Source: Odiellus spinosus (taxonomy: Eukaryota; Arthropoda; Arachnida; Opiliones; Phalangiidae). From it: a stretch of DNA of 64,000 nt. Below are positions 1 through 11,487 of this stretch, in pieces. Positions within the stretch are counted from its first letter, which is position 1. Every line of letters begins with the position of its first letter. The stretch spans positions 20,282,565-20,346,564 of the forward strand of contig OY987228.1 of NCBI GenBank assembly GCA_963920705.1, given 5' to 3'. The translations under genes and the position numbers were made by a program. The notes below the pieces were generated by a model, which saw only the letters and a list, made by a program, of their open reading frames with translations, had not been told where the DNA came from and did no database searches.

Positions 1-3000
1 GAAAAGGATTATCCTGTTATTGGAATTTATAGGTAAAGATAAAATTATTACGAAACCTTCATTTATATCAGCTTAAACCAAATGTGAGAAGAAAAAAAAA
101 ATTAAAACAAATGGTAATGAAATTCTAAAAGGTGGTTGGTTAGTTTCTAGTATATCTACTCGTGTAGTTTCCGAAACTGATTATAATTGGGTCCGGTTAA
201 AAGCTTCCCCGTGATACTGCGCGCGTTGAGAAAGCCGGGTTAAAGCGGTTGATAAGACTATAAGGGGTTGGGTAGAAGGTAGGGTGAGAAATGGGGTTAT
301 ACACCGTATAAGAGGAGAGTGACCATAAATTTTGGAATTTCCCGGCATTTCATTTCAAAAGCGCTTGTCTCATTTTGGCGTCGTTTTCTCGAGTTCGCAA
401 TTGGAGAAGCGAGCTAGCTCCTTCTCTCCCCCCCCCGGTCGCTAGAGCGCCTAATAAGCTCCCGAAATTAATGAGTCCGACTTCCGCGTTTCGCTCTCGC
501 GCTCAAAACGAACGAGACCTAAATTACGCCCGCCATGAAAATCTAACCGAGTCCGTCGGTATAATACCTATATATTCCGAGTCTCACGTCACCGCTCTTC
601 GTCCCAAGCTATATTACGGAAGATATACGTATATAAGGGTTAGAGGCAAAGTCGTCCGGCTGTACGAGAAGTTAGCTAGGAAGGAAAAGCCGCGGCTGCT
701 TCGGTGTGGCGGCTAATTGGCCACCGCCAACAAAGGCGTCCTAGGGATACGGCACTCAACGCCGACTTAATTCGATTCCAGCATGGCGAAGTAGACGAAC
801 TCGAACGAAGCCAGCGGGCCCAGCGTCCTAGACTAGATTCGAGCTCAAAGGGCGGACGGGCGCCGCGTAAAACGAAGGGGATAAGGGAGAAACAGGAGGG
901 GCGGAAGAGAGTGTATCAAATAGTCGCTCGTCCGGGACTCTTTTCTAATTATAGCGGCGGCGTAGGCAGCGCCCGGCCAAATGAATTTATTTCGCATTAC
1001 CGATCGAATTCATCATTCCTGAGAATTCGCTTCGTCGCTAAATCGCTCCCTCGAGAGAGAGAGTCGACTCTGATGCCCCGAAAACTCGGTCTCGCGAACT
1101 AGCGCCTTCCGAGTCCCCCTTCGCCTCCCTGTTTCCAAAAGTATCGAGTTTAATAGTTGGCCGAGTAAAACCCACCTCAGTTTATCGCCCCCTCGCTATC
1201 CCACACCCAATGCCCCTACCTCGAAATTGGCCCTTATTGGGACATTTTGCCGCTTCCTTAATGGCCAACCCGAGTTTCCTTCCGTGGCCAGTAAACAGTT
1301 TGGAATGGAATCCCCCGGCTATACTATACAGTTTACCCGCCATAATCTAAAAACAATTCATTTTAAACACCGACAAACTTTTCGGAACTTCTTAACGCGC
1401 GTTCGCCCTTCGTGAAATATACGAAACGAAAGAAAATCGAGATGAATGACGTATATACCGTCTCACGCTTTTTCTACAAAAAAAAGGTTTTTTTTCCGAG
1501 AAGGACAAAAAAAATGAGAGACGAAGAAGAAGAAAAGAAATTACTGACGGAAATGGATCTACGTTTTATTGGCCAGTTATATTACCGAGTGAATCCGAAA
1601 GTAAAATGAACTACATCACCGAATGAGGGGTTGCGTGGGAGGGAGCGAACGTCCGAGTAGACTGACGACTGTTCTATATGGGAAACGTTCTAGAGAAGAC
1701 AACCATCATAATGTAAAAGGGGAATAGGTTCGAGTATATATAGGAATACGTATGAGATGCGCGCGTGCATTTTCCCGCATCTTCGGAGCCACGAGCTTCA
1801 TCAATCTCCATCGGACGGGATCGCCTGTCGATCGGGCAAATCCTCCGCTACAAATTATCGGTCACGGGAAAGGATAATATCCCCCTACGCCTACCCATCG
1901 TTTCCCCCGTTGGGGGCCACTCCTATACTCCCTTAGCCGAGCAAGCTCTATAGATTCCCGATAGACGTAATGGATAGGACGAGAAAAGTTCGCCGCAGTC
2001 GCCAAAATTCCTAATAGGACTTGATCTATTCCCCGACGAAGGAGGAATATCGACAATTTTTCTTCGAGGCTTGGCTTGGCTCGGCTCGGAGAGAAAACTT
2101 GGGTCGAGTCTCTATCTTTCGAGCCGCGGAAATTATAGTCTCTTCCTCCGATATCTACGCTTTCTTTCTCAATATATTAACTTATAAAAAAATATATATT
2201 CAAGGCCTATAGCGCGTACGGAAACGGGAATATGACGAGAGGGTGGGTCCGTTCGCGCCAACTTTTTCCAGATATAGAGAAAGTGTCAGGAGACGAAGCC
2301 CGTTTATGTCACTTTAGTTTCGCCCTCTACCTCCCTACACCCTTTTTTCCCCTGGCCGATTTTCTTTTAATATTCGCGTGCGACGAACCAAGGTGGTGCT
2401 GGTCGTCGCGTGGAGACCCAACACCAATCATTATCGTCAGAAAATTTTCTTTTTCCTCACATATATATATATATAAAACAATCAATTTTCCTTAGCTTCC
2501 CTTCTACAGCGCGGGGTATAATATATATTGTAAAACTTTGACCGGAAAACTTAGAGGTCAAAGGGTATAAAGTATTAGAGGTCAATTCTATACGTCAAAA
2601 GTCTTCAGGGACGTGATCTTATTCTATTACGCCTATTACTTAAAAGTTTCAAATTTCCGACAGTATACTGTTAAGAAGCCAAAAAACCTTTTTTCTTAAC
2701 AATTTTACGTTGCAATTTCGTTGGAATTATAAAGAAACTTTTTTGGCGCGAAAATCGCTTGACGAAAATTAGATTTCAAATCTTACCTCCTTCCGTTTAT
2801 AAAAACGACAAACAACGAAAACGAAATTATCCTTCGTAAAGAAAACTTACCTAGAAAGAGAAAAATAAGGAAACATTTTTGAGTTAATGCGGAAATTAAT
2901 CAGGTTTAATTAAAAATGTGTAGGTAAATATGTCATTACAATTTATTTAAATAATAGGCCTAAACTAAGAAAAAAAAATTATTTTCTTTTAGACATCAGA

Positions 3001-4480
3001 AAAGGCGGCGAAGCTGCACTCAAAAGCTTTTTAAAGTTCCTTTTTATTTTTTTGGAGGAGTCTATCTCCACCAAATATAACTTATATATAGAAGGTGGCG
3101 TATATGAGGTTAAATCGATTCGTAGTAAGACTAGATGGTTGGTAGTCTTAGAAGGGACGTTTTTCCCAACAATTACAAGTTTTAAGGTTCGAATTTTGAA
3201 CTTTTCTAAGGCTGTAACTGACTAAAGATCCGGTAAAAGGTGGGTAGAAGTCGGCAACCGGGATATACCATCGTGTTTTTTACGAGGAAGAGCGAGAATT
3301 TCCGGAAAAACCCAAAAGAATGAAAATAAGCTTTCTCGGTTTTCTCCCCTTCGCTTAGGAAAAAAAGATAGGAACGGAAAGAGAGAGAGATAGGGAGAAA
3401 AAAAGGAAAAGGTTGGTGCCCAAGGATGAAACCTCCGGGAGAAAGAAGAATAAAAAATAAAAGGTGCCTTCACAAAAAAAATTTTAGTTTGATTCTCATT
3501 ACCCGGATTATTCTACAAAACGTTCCTTATAAGGACAGACATGTTCATAATTTATTGAAATGGAAGACCGGCTTTCACGCATTAAGTTTATCTATCGTAA
3601 TTAACTTGAATTAATTTGAAAATAATTAATTATAAAAATAAACTTCTTGTTATAAATAAATTTAAATTCTGAATTAAAGATTTTCCTAATTGGTTAATAT
3701 TGACTAGATTGGCGATACTATTTGTCTACATAGGTAACTATGAATGCATGGGGTTTCTAAGAATACGATTTTCAACAAATAATCTCTAAAAACTGACCCC
3801 TAAAATGTCCATTTTGACCTTTTCAAAACATTTAAAAACCGTTTCAAAATCACCAGTGTGATTTGAACAGAATATTATTCTCACTCGAAGTCTTGTAAAG
3901 ACACCCTTAAGTGAGAGAAACGCCGTGTCATTCTGGGTAAGATTCCAACTGTTACCGGGACGACGACTTAGGTTTCGTGGATGCTAATAACGGAATCTCC
4001 CTAGATGGGAAACTAAACTCCAACGCATCCACTCCTCTCCACTTCTCCGGCAAATCTCTTTTACCCAATAACGTTTACTTAAGTTGAAAAAGAGATCGTG
4101 AGGAGTCGTTTGGTAATAAGAGTCGCAAACAAGACGAATAGTTTTGTTATTACCGGTCTTATATATAATATATATACACCAAATGGCAGATAAATTGACT
4201 ACTTTTCTTAATGAAATGAAATAGACGATACCGGGTCTAGTTCAGATTGATATTCTCTATATTTCTTTCACCCTGTTTACTCGGAATGAATCGTGGAATA
4301 TCAGTCATTTAAACTATCGTGAACTACAAGGATTAAACGAGGAATGCACTCAATAATGTAGGGTAAAAGCCGAACCGGATGATGTAGGTATGTTCTAATT
4401 ATACGGAACTCATTTTGAAAAACGAAATTAGCCCTAAATATTATTTTTTCACGATTATTTTTGAATTCTTTTATTTCATT
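1..4480. other. No gene recognised; mixed-composition spacer
   Basis: The first 1.1 kb is richer in GC than most of the window and contains two frames of about 110-130 codons (375-716 and 704-1102, plus strand). They open on TTG and GTG, are rich in Arg and Ser, and resemble no family I know, so I do not call them genes. The rest is AT-rich with poly-A/poly-T runs and a short TA run near 2460. An unrecognised exon in a spliced gene cannot be excluded. Confidence 0.5.
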
Positions 4481-4489
4481 TTTAATTAA

Positions 4490-4592
4490 AGTGAGGTTAT
4501 CAACATTTTTTGACGTATCTATATATATTTTGAATCTTTTTTTAACGGTCTTTCCGAATATGTTACTCAATTTCCATTTTGGACAACCTCAC
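4490..4592. mobile_element. TTAA-flanked MITE, AGTGAGG-end family (copy 1, short)
   Basis: The left end reads TTAA then AGTGAGGTTATC, and the right end reads GACAACCTCAC then TTAA. The inner segment (TTAACGGTCTTTCCGAA, then a TTACTCAATTTCC block) is shared with the copy at 42764-42908 and with a degenerate stretch near 10258-10322. TTAA target sites are typical of the piggyBac and Kolobok superfamilies. No coding capacity. Confidence 0.6.
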
Positions 4593-4667
4593 TTAATTCA
4601 AACGAGCAATCAATTAAAAAGAAAAAAAAGTCCAAGAGATTAGTCACGATTCAGATGTGAAAGTAAC

Positions 4668-5002
4668 CAGAAGCCGATGAAACCCTCCTTTGAAGTCTAT
4701 TACTCCCGGGTCTTTTCTACCCCTCTCTGTATGGGTTATTCTCAAAAAGCGCGATTCGTACGCCTCCTAACGGTAGATGTTTTCGGAGCGGGAGTTCGTC
4801 GAGCGAATATCTCTAGCAGCCTTGGAGTTCGTCCAAAAAACGTCGTCGTTTGTGGAGAGAGAATTTCCAATTTTCCGTAGACAGGGGGGATGAAGTAGGA
4901 CCCCTTCTAACTCGTAAAATAGGGAATTTTACCCATACAGAGAGGAACGCTATATGGAACATTAGAGTAGTAGACTTCAAAGGAGGGTTTCATCGGCTTC
5001 TG
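4668..5002 (+). mobile_element. MITE family A, copy 1 (335 bp)
   Basis: Non-autonomous element with inverted ends that start CAGAAGCCGATGAAACCCTC and finish with the complement. It is flanked by the 7 bp direct repeat AAGTAAC (4661-4667 and 5003-5009). A further inverted block (CCTCTCTGTATGGGT and ACCCATACAGAGAGG) lies about 55 bp inside each end. This copy sets the plus orientation for the family. The short frames crossing it recur in sister copies because the DNA is repeated, not because they code. Confidence 0.93.
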
Positions 5003-5009
5003 AAGTAAC

Positions 5010-5682
5010 TTAAGACAACATCGCTAAGAACTGGATTAAATCATAAAAACTACCGTTAATTTAAATTTACTTTAATCAAAAGGGAAATTTTCCTTAACAA
5101 AAACAAAACTAAGTTAGAAATTTTCTTTCTCCGTTTTCCCTATACCGGTAGTCATCCTCTTTTCTGTTAACAGAACACCCGGAATTAATTCAATTTAATC
5201 ATTCTTTTTCTTTTCGTAACTATACACCCCAAAAACTAGATTTTCTTTTCTTTACTCTCGTTCCTTCATCCACGACAGACGATAAGTCCGTTCGACTTCT
5301 TTGAATCAAAGTATACGAAGTTGGAGAGAAAATTTCTACCCATATAACAATCGCTGAATTTTCTAATTTCCCCCAATATTACTTCATTGTCTCAAATAAG
5401 ATTAACACAATATAGTCTCTATATATATAATATAAACTACATAGAGCTCTTTTCCTTTTCACAAGGTCTGCTGGAATAAAAACAAGATTCGAAAGAGGAT
5501 ATATAGAAAGAAAGCAAAGAGTCCCTTCCCCATAAGAGTCCAGTCATCCCTGTTTCGGGTTCTTCCCTAGCCTGAAACTTTCAATACCAAGCTTGTTTTA
5601 TCTGTCTTAAAGGGAACGTGAAAAATAAAATCGACTTCCAAATTTAGCCTCCGAATATAATTACAATTTAAATCTCTAACAA
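5010..5682. other. No gene recognised
   Basis: AT-rich spacer after the first family A MITE. A TTAAAGGGAACGTGAAA stretch near 5607 and a CATTGTCCCTTTAA stretch near 5895 could be the two ends of a decayed TTAA element, but the match is too weak to call. Nothing else is supported. Confidence 0.4.
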
Positions 5683-5783
5683 AGGGAGAATGCAACCTAA
5701 CAACAAGTGATTTTTGGTCGATTCTTTATCGTTTAAATAGGCCTAATCCACCAGTAAAACAAATTTTAAACTAGAAATAAATC
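5683..5783 (+). mobile_element. TTAA-type MITE, AGGGAGAATGCAACC family: left-end fragment
   Basis: About 100 bp match the left end of the complete element at 24165-24585. Shared blocks are AGGGAGAATGCAACCTAAC, AACAAGTGATTTTT, TCGTTTAAATAGGCCTAATC and AAACTAGAAATAAAT. Homology stops near 5783 and no right end follows. The TTAA target is not present at the left edge (it reads ACAA), so this is a truncated or eroded copy. Confidence 0.75.
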
Positions 5784-7262
5784 CAAAGCCGCGAAATAAT
5801 ACACAAATTCTGTAAGTCTGATTCGTTAAAACAATTTTGATCTAAATTAAGAATGGAAAGAGAATCCAGAATTAATTAATTTTGTTTTCAATTTCATTGT
5901 CCCTTTAAAGCTAGAGATGTAAAGAAAAGAAGCTCAAGAACGAGGAGGAAGGAAAGAGAAAAGTTGATGAATAGAGTTAGCGAGGATGAAAACGGAGTTC
6001 GCCACACGAAAACCCTGGGCCAAGACGGCCCGCGGGTCCAAGAGAAAAGCTATAGGACGAGACGCGTGGCTCACAAAAATATATATACACCGTCTTGAAA
6101 GCCGGGAAGGCAATATATCGACTGAAATTCGGCGCCAAGACGCTGCCCCGAAGAGAAGATTCTTACGTCGAACAACGAAGGGTATAGAAAAGGGCGAAGT
6201 AGCGTACGTATAGGATCGGGAAACCAGGGGATATATATCGATATAAGAGACAATTCCCAGGGATAAATGAGAAACACGTTAGTCAACGTAAAACGCGTAT
6301 AGAGACTGCGTATCATACATATAGTAGCCCATCTAGTACAATGGGTATAGCGAGAAGAAAATGGAGAGCGCGGGGGAGGCGGGAAAGCTTTTTCTTATAA
6401 AGTAGAGAAACTGTTTAGAACGAAAAATGACTTTCCCCTTGGGGAAAACACCTCCCAGTTCTTCTTTTTCTCTCTGCCCTAGTCTTCAACTTCTTAACAA
6501 GAATTCTCGTATCGATGAATTGATTTTTCTTCTTCTTCTTTTTCCCTATTTTTCTATCTCCCTCTCCCTTTTGTCCTTTTCTTTAGCAAAACGGATGCTC
6601 TCCTTTCTCTTCTCCCAAATTATCTTTCACTCGAGAGATGGGTTGGAGACGAGCGTGGCGAATAACGCGCGCGAGGGGAATGGTAACCTATTTTAGATAT
6701 AAGAGAAGTGGATGAAACTTTTCGTTCAAATCGTTTCGAAACCATGTTTCTTTCTCCCCTACCCCCTTCTCCCCTCTTTTTTTATTTTCGAATTGTACGT
6801 TTCTTTTAAATCGATATTTGTTAGATGCCTAAAGCTTTAAAAAAATAAAATCTGTTTATATATAAAAAAAAAACTACTCCCAAGTCCATTTTTAAGGAAG
6901 GAACATGATTTTCTACAGATTTCATATCGTTTAAATATATCTAATCCGAGTAAAAAAAATTACTAACGAATTATAAGCTATAAATCAAGTCTTATCTTAT
7001 TCGAAAAGTAGACTTAATTCATATAGAGTTTGATATCTCGTCGTTAATGAGTCTCCGGAGACCGACCAATCAGACGAGAAACGCGCGTTTTATTTCTTAA
7101 GTATATAAAACTTTTCATACTAGGCTTAAAGGGATACTATAAACTCTGGGAACAAGTTGTCGATAGACTGTTAATATATACCTATAATCATTATTAAAAT
7201 TCGCCAAAGGTGTCGTGTTATGAAAGTTGCGAGATAAGGCTAGGTTTATTTCTAAATAATTG
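5784..7262. other. No gene recognised
   Basis: Purine/pyrimidine-rich spacer. Short frames at 5986-6213 and 6427-6696 translate to low-complexity or unrecognised peptides and are not called. The pyrimidine-rich tract at about 6440-6620 explains the Ser/Leu/Phe-rich frame there. Confidence 0.45.
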
Positions 7263-7269
7263 GTGATAC

Positions 7270-7686
7270 CAGAGGTATATAATAACCCCCTTCGGGGGAA
7301 GTATGAACGCCCCTATACTACCAATGCTAAAAATCACGAACAACAAGAGCCCGCTCCTGACTATCTAGGCCACTAGCTCGCGCTGGACTTCTCAATGTCG
7401 CTACTCTAGTAAATGGTCTTTGTATAAACAAGACGGCTCGATTTGTGTTTAGAACTTCCTGTCTCAGGAGTCAGGCTGTCTGTTAAAATGGAGTCGAAGG
7501 TTGACTTCAGCTCGCGAGTTCCGGAAGTGTGCGTAGGGAAAATTTAGTGAGGTTCAAAATGGTGTAACTATTTCTTGGGAGTAAAGCGGTGTGTCGATCC
7601 GCCGCGATTTACGCCGGGCACTTGTTGTTCGTCGATTTTGCCTACCTTTCATACTTCCCCCCGAAGGGGGTTATTATATACCTCTG
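7270..7686. mobile_element. MITE family C, single copy (417 bp), hairpin-bearing TIRs
   Basis: Terminal inverted repeats start CAGAGGTATATAATAACCCC and end with the complement at 7686. Each TIR contains its own small hairpin (C-run, TT, CGG, G-run; 7286-7298 and about 7657-7670). Flanks are GTGATAC (7263-7269) and CTGATAC (7687-7693), a 7 bp target duplication with one mismatch. The interior has no meaningful frame. Ends of the form CA...TG and the 7 bp duplication match families A and B, so a related class of transposase may have moved all three. Confidence 0.85.
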
Positions 7687-7693
7687 CTGATAC

Positions 7694-9440
7694 CAATGAG
7701 AGTTCGTCTTTGAAATGACGCGTGAACCGAAAGCGCTGATTGGTTCATTACCAGTAAGGTAAAATATTATAGAGAAAATTTAAAGTTTTACATATAAAGT
7801 ATAGTAATTAAAATATACTATACGGGATAAAAAGACAAATTGAAATGAAAATCTTCGGTAAAAAACATCCTTCATAATTTAAAATAAATTGAAAACGGGG
7901 AAGGAGAGGAATGAACTTTCGCGAAAAAGATAAGAAATATTAATCCTCGATTAAAGGAGAATATAGAGGAACGAAAAAAAAAATGAGTCACGTCACCGAA
8001 GAGGCAGCGAGTAGTAGAGTTTATATATTAGAAGAAAGGACCCACCCGAAATTTAAAGCATCTCGACTTTTTAATAGACTTTATAGGCAACGGGGGTAAC
8101 TACCCCGAAATTGAGAGTGTATAGGGATATACGATAAAAATTTAACATCGCGTGGAGTGGAAAAGGAAGAGAAGAAGAAGATGAGGAGGAGGAGGAGGAA
8201 GAGGAGAGGGATGGAAAACTTAGCGCGTCATAACTCACAATGATTACCGTTATAGCCCAAAAGATCTAACAACCACCACCATGCACCATCATCTAGCCAG
8301 AGACCGAGATGAACTTCTTTTTATACCGGAGCCTACTTTACCCCACCCCGTTTTCATCCCTATAGGTCTTAAGTCTTTTGGAAAAGTTAACTCTCGGAGC
8401 TTTGACGTATACGCGTCTATAAAAACTTTTCTCTCCATCCCCATCCTCCTATTTTTTTTCTCTCCAATGGGAAAAGAAAAAAGATAGAAAAAGAATGGGC
8501 AGTAAGAAGGAGAAGAAAAGGTTATTCGTTTTTTTTTTTTTTTTTCTTGTACGGCCAAACGAAATAGACCCCCGTGTTGGAGTGTATTCATCCGCGTCGT
8601 TATGATGGGGCTTCTCATCACTGAAAGCTATCAGAAGGGTGATTCCGCGCCACCAGAAAAAAAAAAAAAAAAATGACGGAAAATTTCCTATAAAGCCGCC
8701 GATGTTGTATTATTGAGCTCCTCGCTAAGTTGGGTATAAAAGATGGTCGTAAAGACGCTACCGCCATCTGCAGCGAGATTCGCCCACCCACTCTATAGTC
8801 CATCCCGCCCAACCCAACGTTTCTTTATAGCGAGCGAGACGGGCTACTATTTACGGGTTGGTGGACCAAGAGGGGTAGGAGGTGGTGGGACTTACTCGAC
8901 CACCTACCACCCTTCCTAGACTCACCCAGGCTATTGTCGAGCTATACCATAACTACGAAGCTAATAAATCGCGTGACCTATAACGGCACCTCTCTTACCA
9001 ACCCCCCTCATTCTTTTCTACTATATTTTTTGCTTCTTTCATCGTCGTACTACTTATTTCTTCCACAGATTCGTTAGATCGGGCCCCTATACCAAACTAA
9101 CGTCTTAACAGAGCGTGGCCTTACGATCTAGGGTGGTGAGGGAATTACTAAAAAATAAGAAAAAAATAAAACGAAACGAAGGCGATAGAAACTGTTTTTC
9201 ATCAAGTTCAAGAGAAGCTGGGTTTGTTTTAAAGACGGAGAAAAAACATAGAAGTGGACACCACACCCACTTAATCATTAACGTTACTCAATCGCCAAAA
9301 CGTTCACGTCAAAATTATCTGTTATGACTGCTTTTAGAAGTGATTTGTAAAGGTTTATATATTATCTTTTTTGCTTACAATCCTGAATAACAACAAACTT
9401 CTTTGAAGTATAATTATTGAGTTGAGCTTCCGATTAGAGC
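7694..9440. other. No gene recognised; purine-rich and poly-T/poly-A tracts
   Basis: Holds a GAAGAAGA/GGAGGAGG purine tract near 8165-8212, a poly-T near 8529-8545 and a poly-A near 8657-8672. Small frames at 8281-8487, 8289-8621 (minus) and 8618-8812 (minus) run through these tracts and are low complexity. No gene is supported. Confidence 0.45.
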
Positions 9441-9445
9441 AAGTT

Positions 9446-9958
9446 GAGATGTAGAATAAGTCTTAATAATTTTTAATTAACGGAAAGTGACACGTGATTT
9501 TAAAATTTAAATAAAATAACTTTATTTAAAACAAATTCGAGACGTTTCGAACGGCGGTTCGTCGTTCAGTCTAGTGAATCAACTTATGGATTCTTTCTAA
9601 TATACTAGGTTCTAAACAACAATGGTAGAAGTATAACATTTAGTCGCTAGGGGTATGTGTGAGAGTGCCCCTAGTGGGCGTTTTAGTTCCAATAATTAAT
9701 AGGTTTTTTTAATAAGATTATTTACATTCCACTTATTTTTAAGTGAAAAACCCTAGCGACTAAATGTTATACTTCTACCATTGTTTTTTAGAACCTAGTA
9801 TATAAGAAAGAATCCATAAGTTGATTCACTAGACTGAACGACGAACCGCGGTTCGAAACGGCTCGAATTTGTTTGAAATACAGTTATTTTATTTAAATTT
9901 TAAAATCACGTGTCACTTTCCGTTAATTAAAAATTATTAATACTTATTCTACAATCTC
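9446..9958. repeat. Foldback element: about 207 bp inverted arms, 98 bp loop
   Basis: The left arm (9446-9652) and right arm (9751-9958) are reverse complements at roughly 95% identity by eye, from GAGATGTAGAATAAG at the outer edge to GTCGCTAGGG at the loop. The loop (about 9653-9750) has no repeat or frame. A transcript through it would fold into a very long hairpin. I see no convincing target duplication, although AAGTTGAGATGTA occurs at the left edge (9441-9453) and again at 9991-10003. It could be a MITE or a long-hairpin small-RNA source. Confidence 0.85.
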
Positions 9959-9984
9959 CGTGATAGATAATAGTTATGTGTAAT

Positions 9985-10322
9985 CTTTTTAAGTTGAGAT
10001 GTAACTGTTAATCTCATTGCAGTTAATTTTTTATTTTATTTTTTAATTTTTCGGGTGCACCTGAAGAAGTGTTCTAACCTTACAGCATCAATGTTCAAAG
10101 AAAAGCCAACTTTTAGGAGCCAATCAATTACCGGTAAATTTGACCCATTCTTAGTTAAGCAACACTACTTCTTGCTAACAAATTACTATCAAGCCAATGT
10201 CCAGCGCCTATATCTATTTACTATTGCGGTAATTTATTCTATGACATAATTTGAATTTTTTTAACGATCTTTCCGAGAAAGCTACTCAATTTCCATTTGA
10301 TCTTCGTGACAGCTTCACTTTA
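9985..10322. mobile_element. Possible degenerate AGTGAGG-type MITE
   Basis: The right part (about 10258-10322) clearly matches the two AGTGAGG-end elements: TTAACGATCTTTCCGAG, a CTACTCAATTTCCATTT block, then GACAGCTTCACTTTA. The proposed left end (TTAAGTTGAGATGTAAC, about 9989-10005) is only a loose match to TTAAAGTGAGGTTGTCAC. The right end is well supported and the left end is speculative. Confidence 0.45.
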
Positions 10323-10836
10323 TAAGGAAATGATTAGCCATTTATTTTTAAAAATTAGTTCAAATTTCGCGTACCGCATATAGTCGTTAAAACTAACAAA
10401 TATTTTTTTTAAGATGAGTTTAATTACAGATTTAGTTCTTTTATAATTATCTCTAAATATTGTCTAACTTAATTTAAAGAATGGTATAACGGCCTAGATA
10501 AATCTAGTTAAAAGTAACTTACGCCCTAATTCTTTTCCTTCCCTTTCAACGCACCGCAACTAAGAGGCGCGAGAAGATGGGTTCTTTTAATTACCGAAAT
10601 TAATTACAAATAAAAATTGCAGGGTAAACAGTCCCCTCTCTTTATCCAATGAAAAGACGCCCCCTTCTAAATAAAGATTAATGGAAGTAATATTATGGAA
10701 AATGAGGGAGGGCGGAGACGAAAAAGAAAAATTAAAAAAAAAAAGAGATCGCTGGCTCATTTTTGAAGAGAAAATTCTCTGGGGTATTCGATAAAACTAA
10801 GAGTATATAAGAAAACGCTTTGGGGGGGTAAGTATA
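10323..10836. other. No gene recognised
   Basis: AT-rich spacer with poly-A and a G run (10823-10829). Nothing else identified. Confidence 0.5.
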
Positions 10837-11487
10837 GCAGCGTTCATATTAGGCCTTGAAGTCGATATTCAAAATGTTTCGCAGCAGTCATGTATACCGG
10901 AAACCGTTTTTCTTGAATCGATTTGAATCGATTTCTAGAAACTGCTTCGGGAACCAGTTTCACTTCAATTACATAAAGATGAAACGATAATAAATCGGTT
11001 TATGAAGAGATGGCGCTTAAAACAAGGGAGTTAAATATCGATTTTATTTTATTGGCGCGTATCTCAATCAGGGACGGAAATAAGCACAAGTCACTGGTCA
11101 TTGTCCGATAAATTTTCCAAATGTCCGATAAAAAAAAAGTACTTTTCAATACAAGAAATGTAGCATTGTCCGGTAATTTTGTTAAATGTCCGATAACTTT
11201 TGAATTTTTAAAGGGGGTTACTGGACATTTGTCCAATAAGAAAAATTCCTTATTTCCGTCCCTGATCCCAATTGATTTTAAACGATAAATTCAAACCGAT
11301 ATTTAATTCGCTCGGATTTGTTTTAAGCGCCATCTGTTCACGCATCATCTTCATTAAAAGGATTTATAGTTTAGAATCGGTTTGAAACTGGTTCCCGAAG
11401 CAGTTTAGAGAAATCGAGTCAAATCGATTCACGACAGAAGCGAAACGTTTTGAATATCGGCTTCAAGGTCTAATATGTGAATGTTGC
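10837..11487. mobile_element. Foldback MITE family E, with a hAT MITE inside it
   Basis: Outer inverted ends are GCGTTCATATTAGGCCTTG on the left and the complement of GACCTTGAAGCCGATATTC on the right. Sub-ends share AATCGATTTGAATCGATTT-like blocks, GAACCAGTTTC/GAAACTGGTTC, and ATGGCGCTTAAAACAA/TTGTTTTAAGCGCCAT. The inverted arms surround a separate element at 11069-11264. Without it the host element is about 450 bp. Related sequences lie at 29118-29264 and 60645-60898. Target duplication not resolved; no coding capacity. Confidence 0.8.
11069..11264. mobile_element. hAT-type MITE (196 bp) nested in the foldback element
   Basis: Identical 16 bp ends CAGGGACGGAAATAAG are flanked by an 8 bp duplication, ATCTCAAT (11061-11068) and ATCCCAAT (11265-11272), with one mismatch. 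The CAGGG terminus and the 8 bp duplication are hallmarks of the hAT superfamily. The interior carries five spaced copies of TGTCCGATAA-like motifs (near 11102, 11122, 11167, 11186 and 11230), resembling the subterminal transposase-binding repeats of hAT elements. It inserted after the surrounding foldback element. Confidence 0.92.

Noticed and set aside
375-1102. Two consecutive plus-strand frames of 113 and 132 codons as a host gene
   Set aside because: They open on TTG and GTG, lie in different frames, show no domain or codon pattern I recognise, and sit in a locally GC-richer stretch where longer chance frames are expected.
6900-6965. Fourth member of the AGGGAGAATGCAACC family
   Set aside because: Only ATCGTTTAAAT and CTAATCC-like phrases match, in AT-rich sequence, with no ends.
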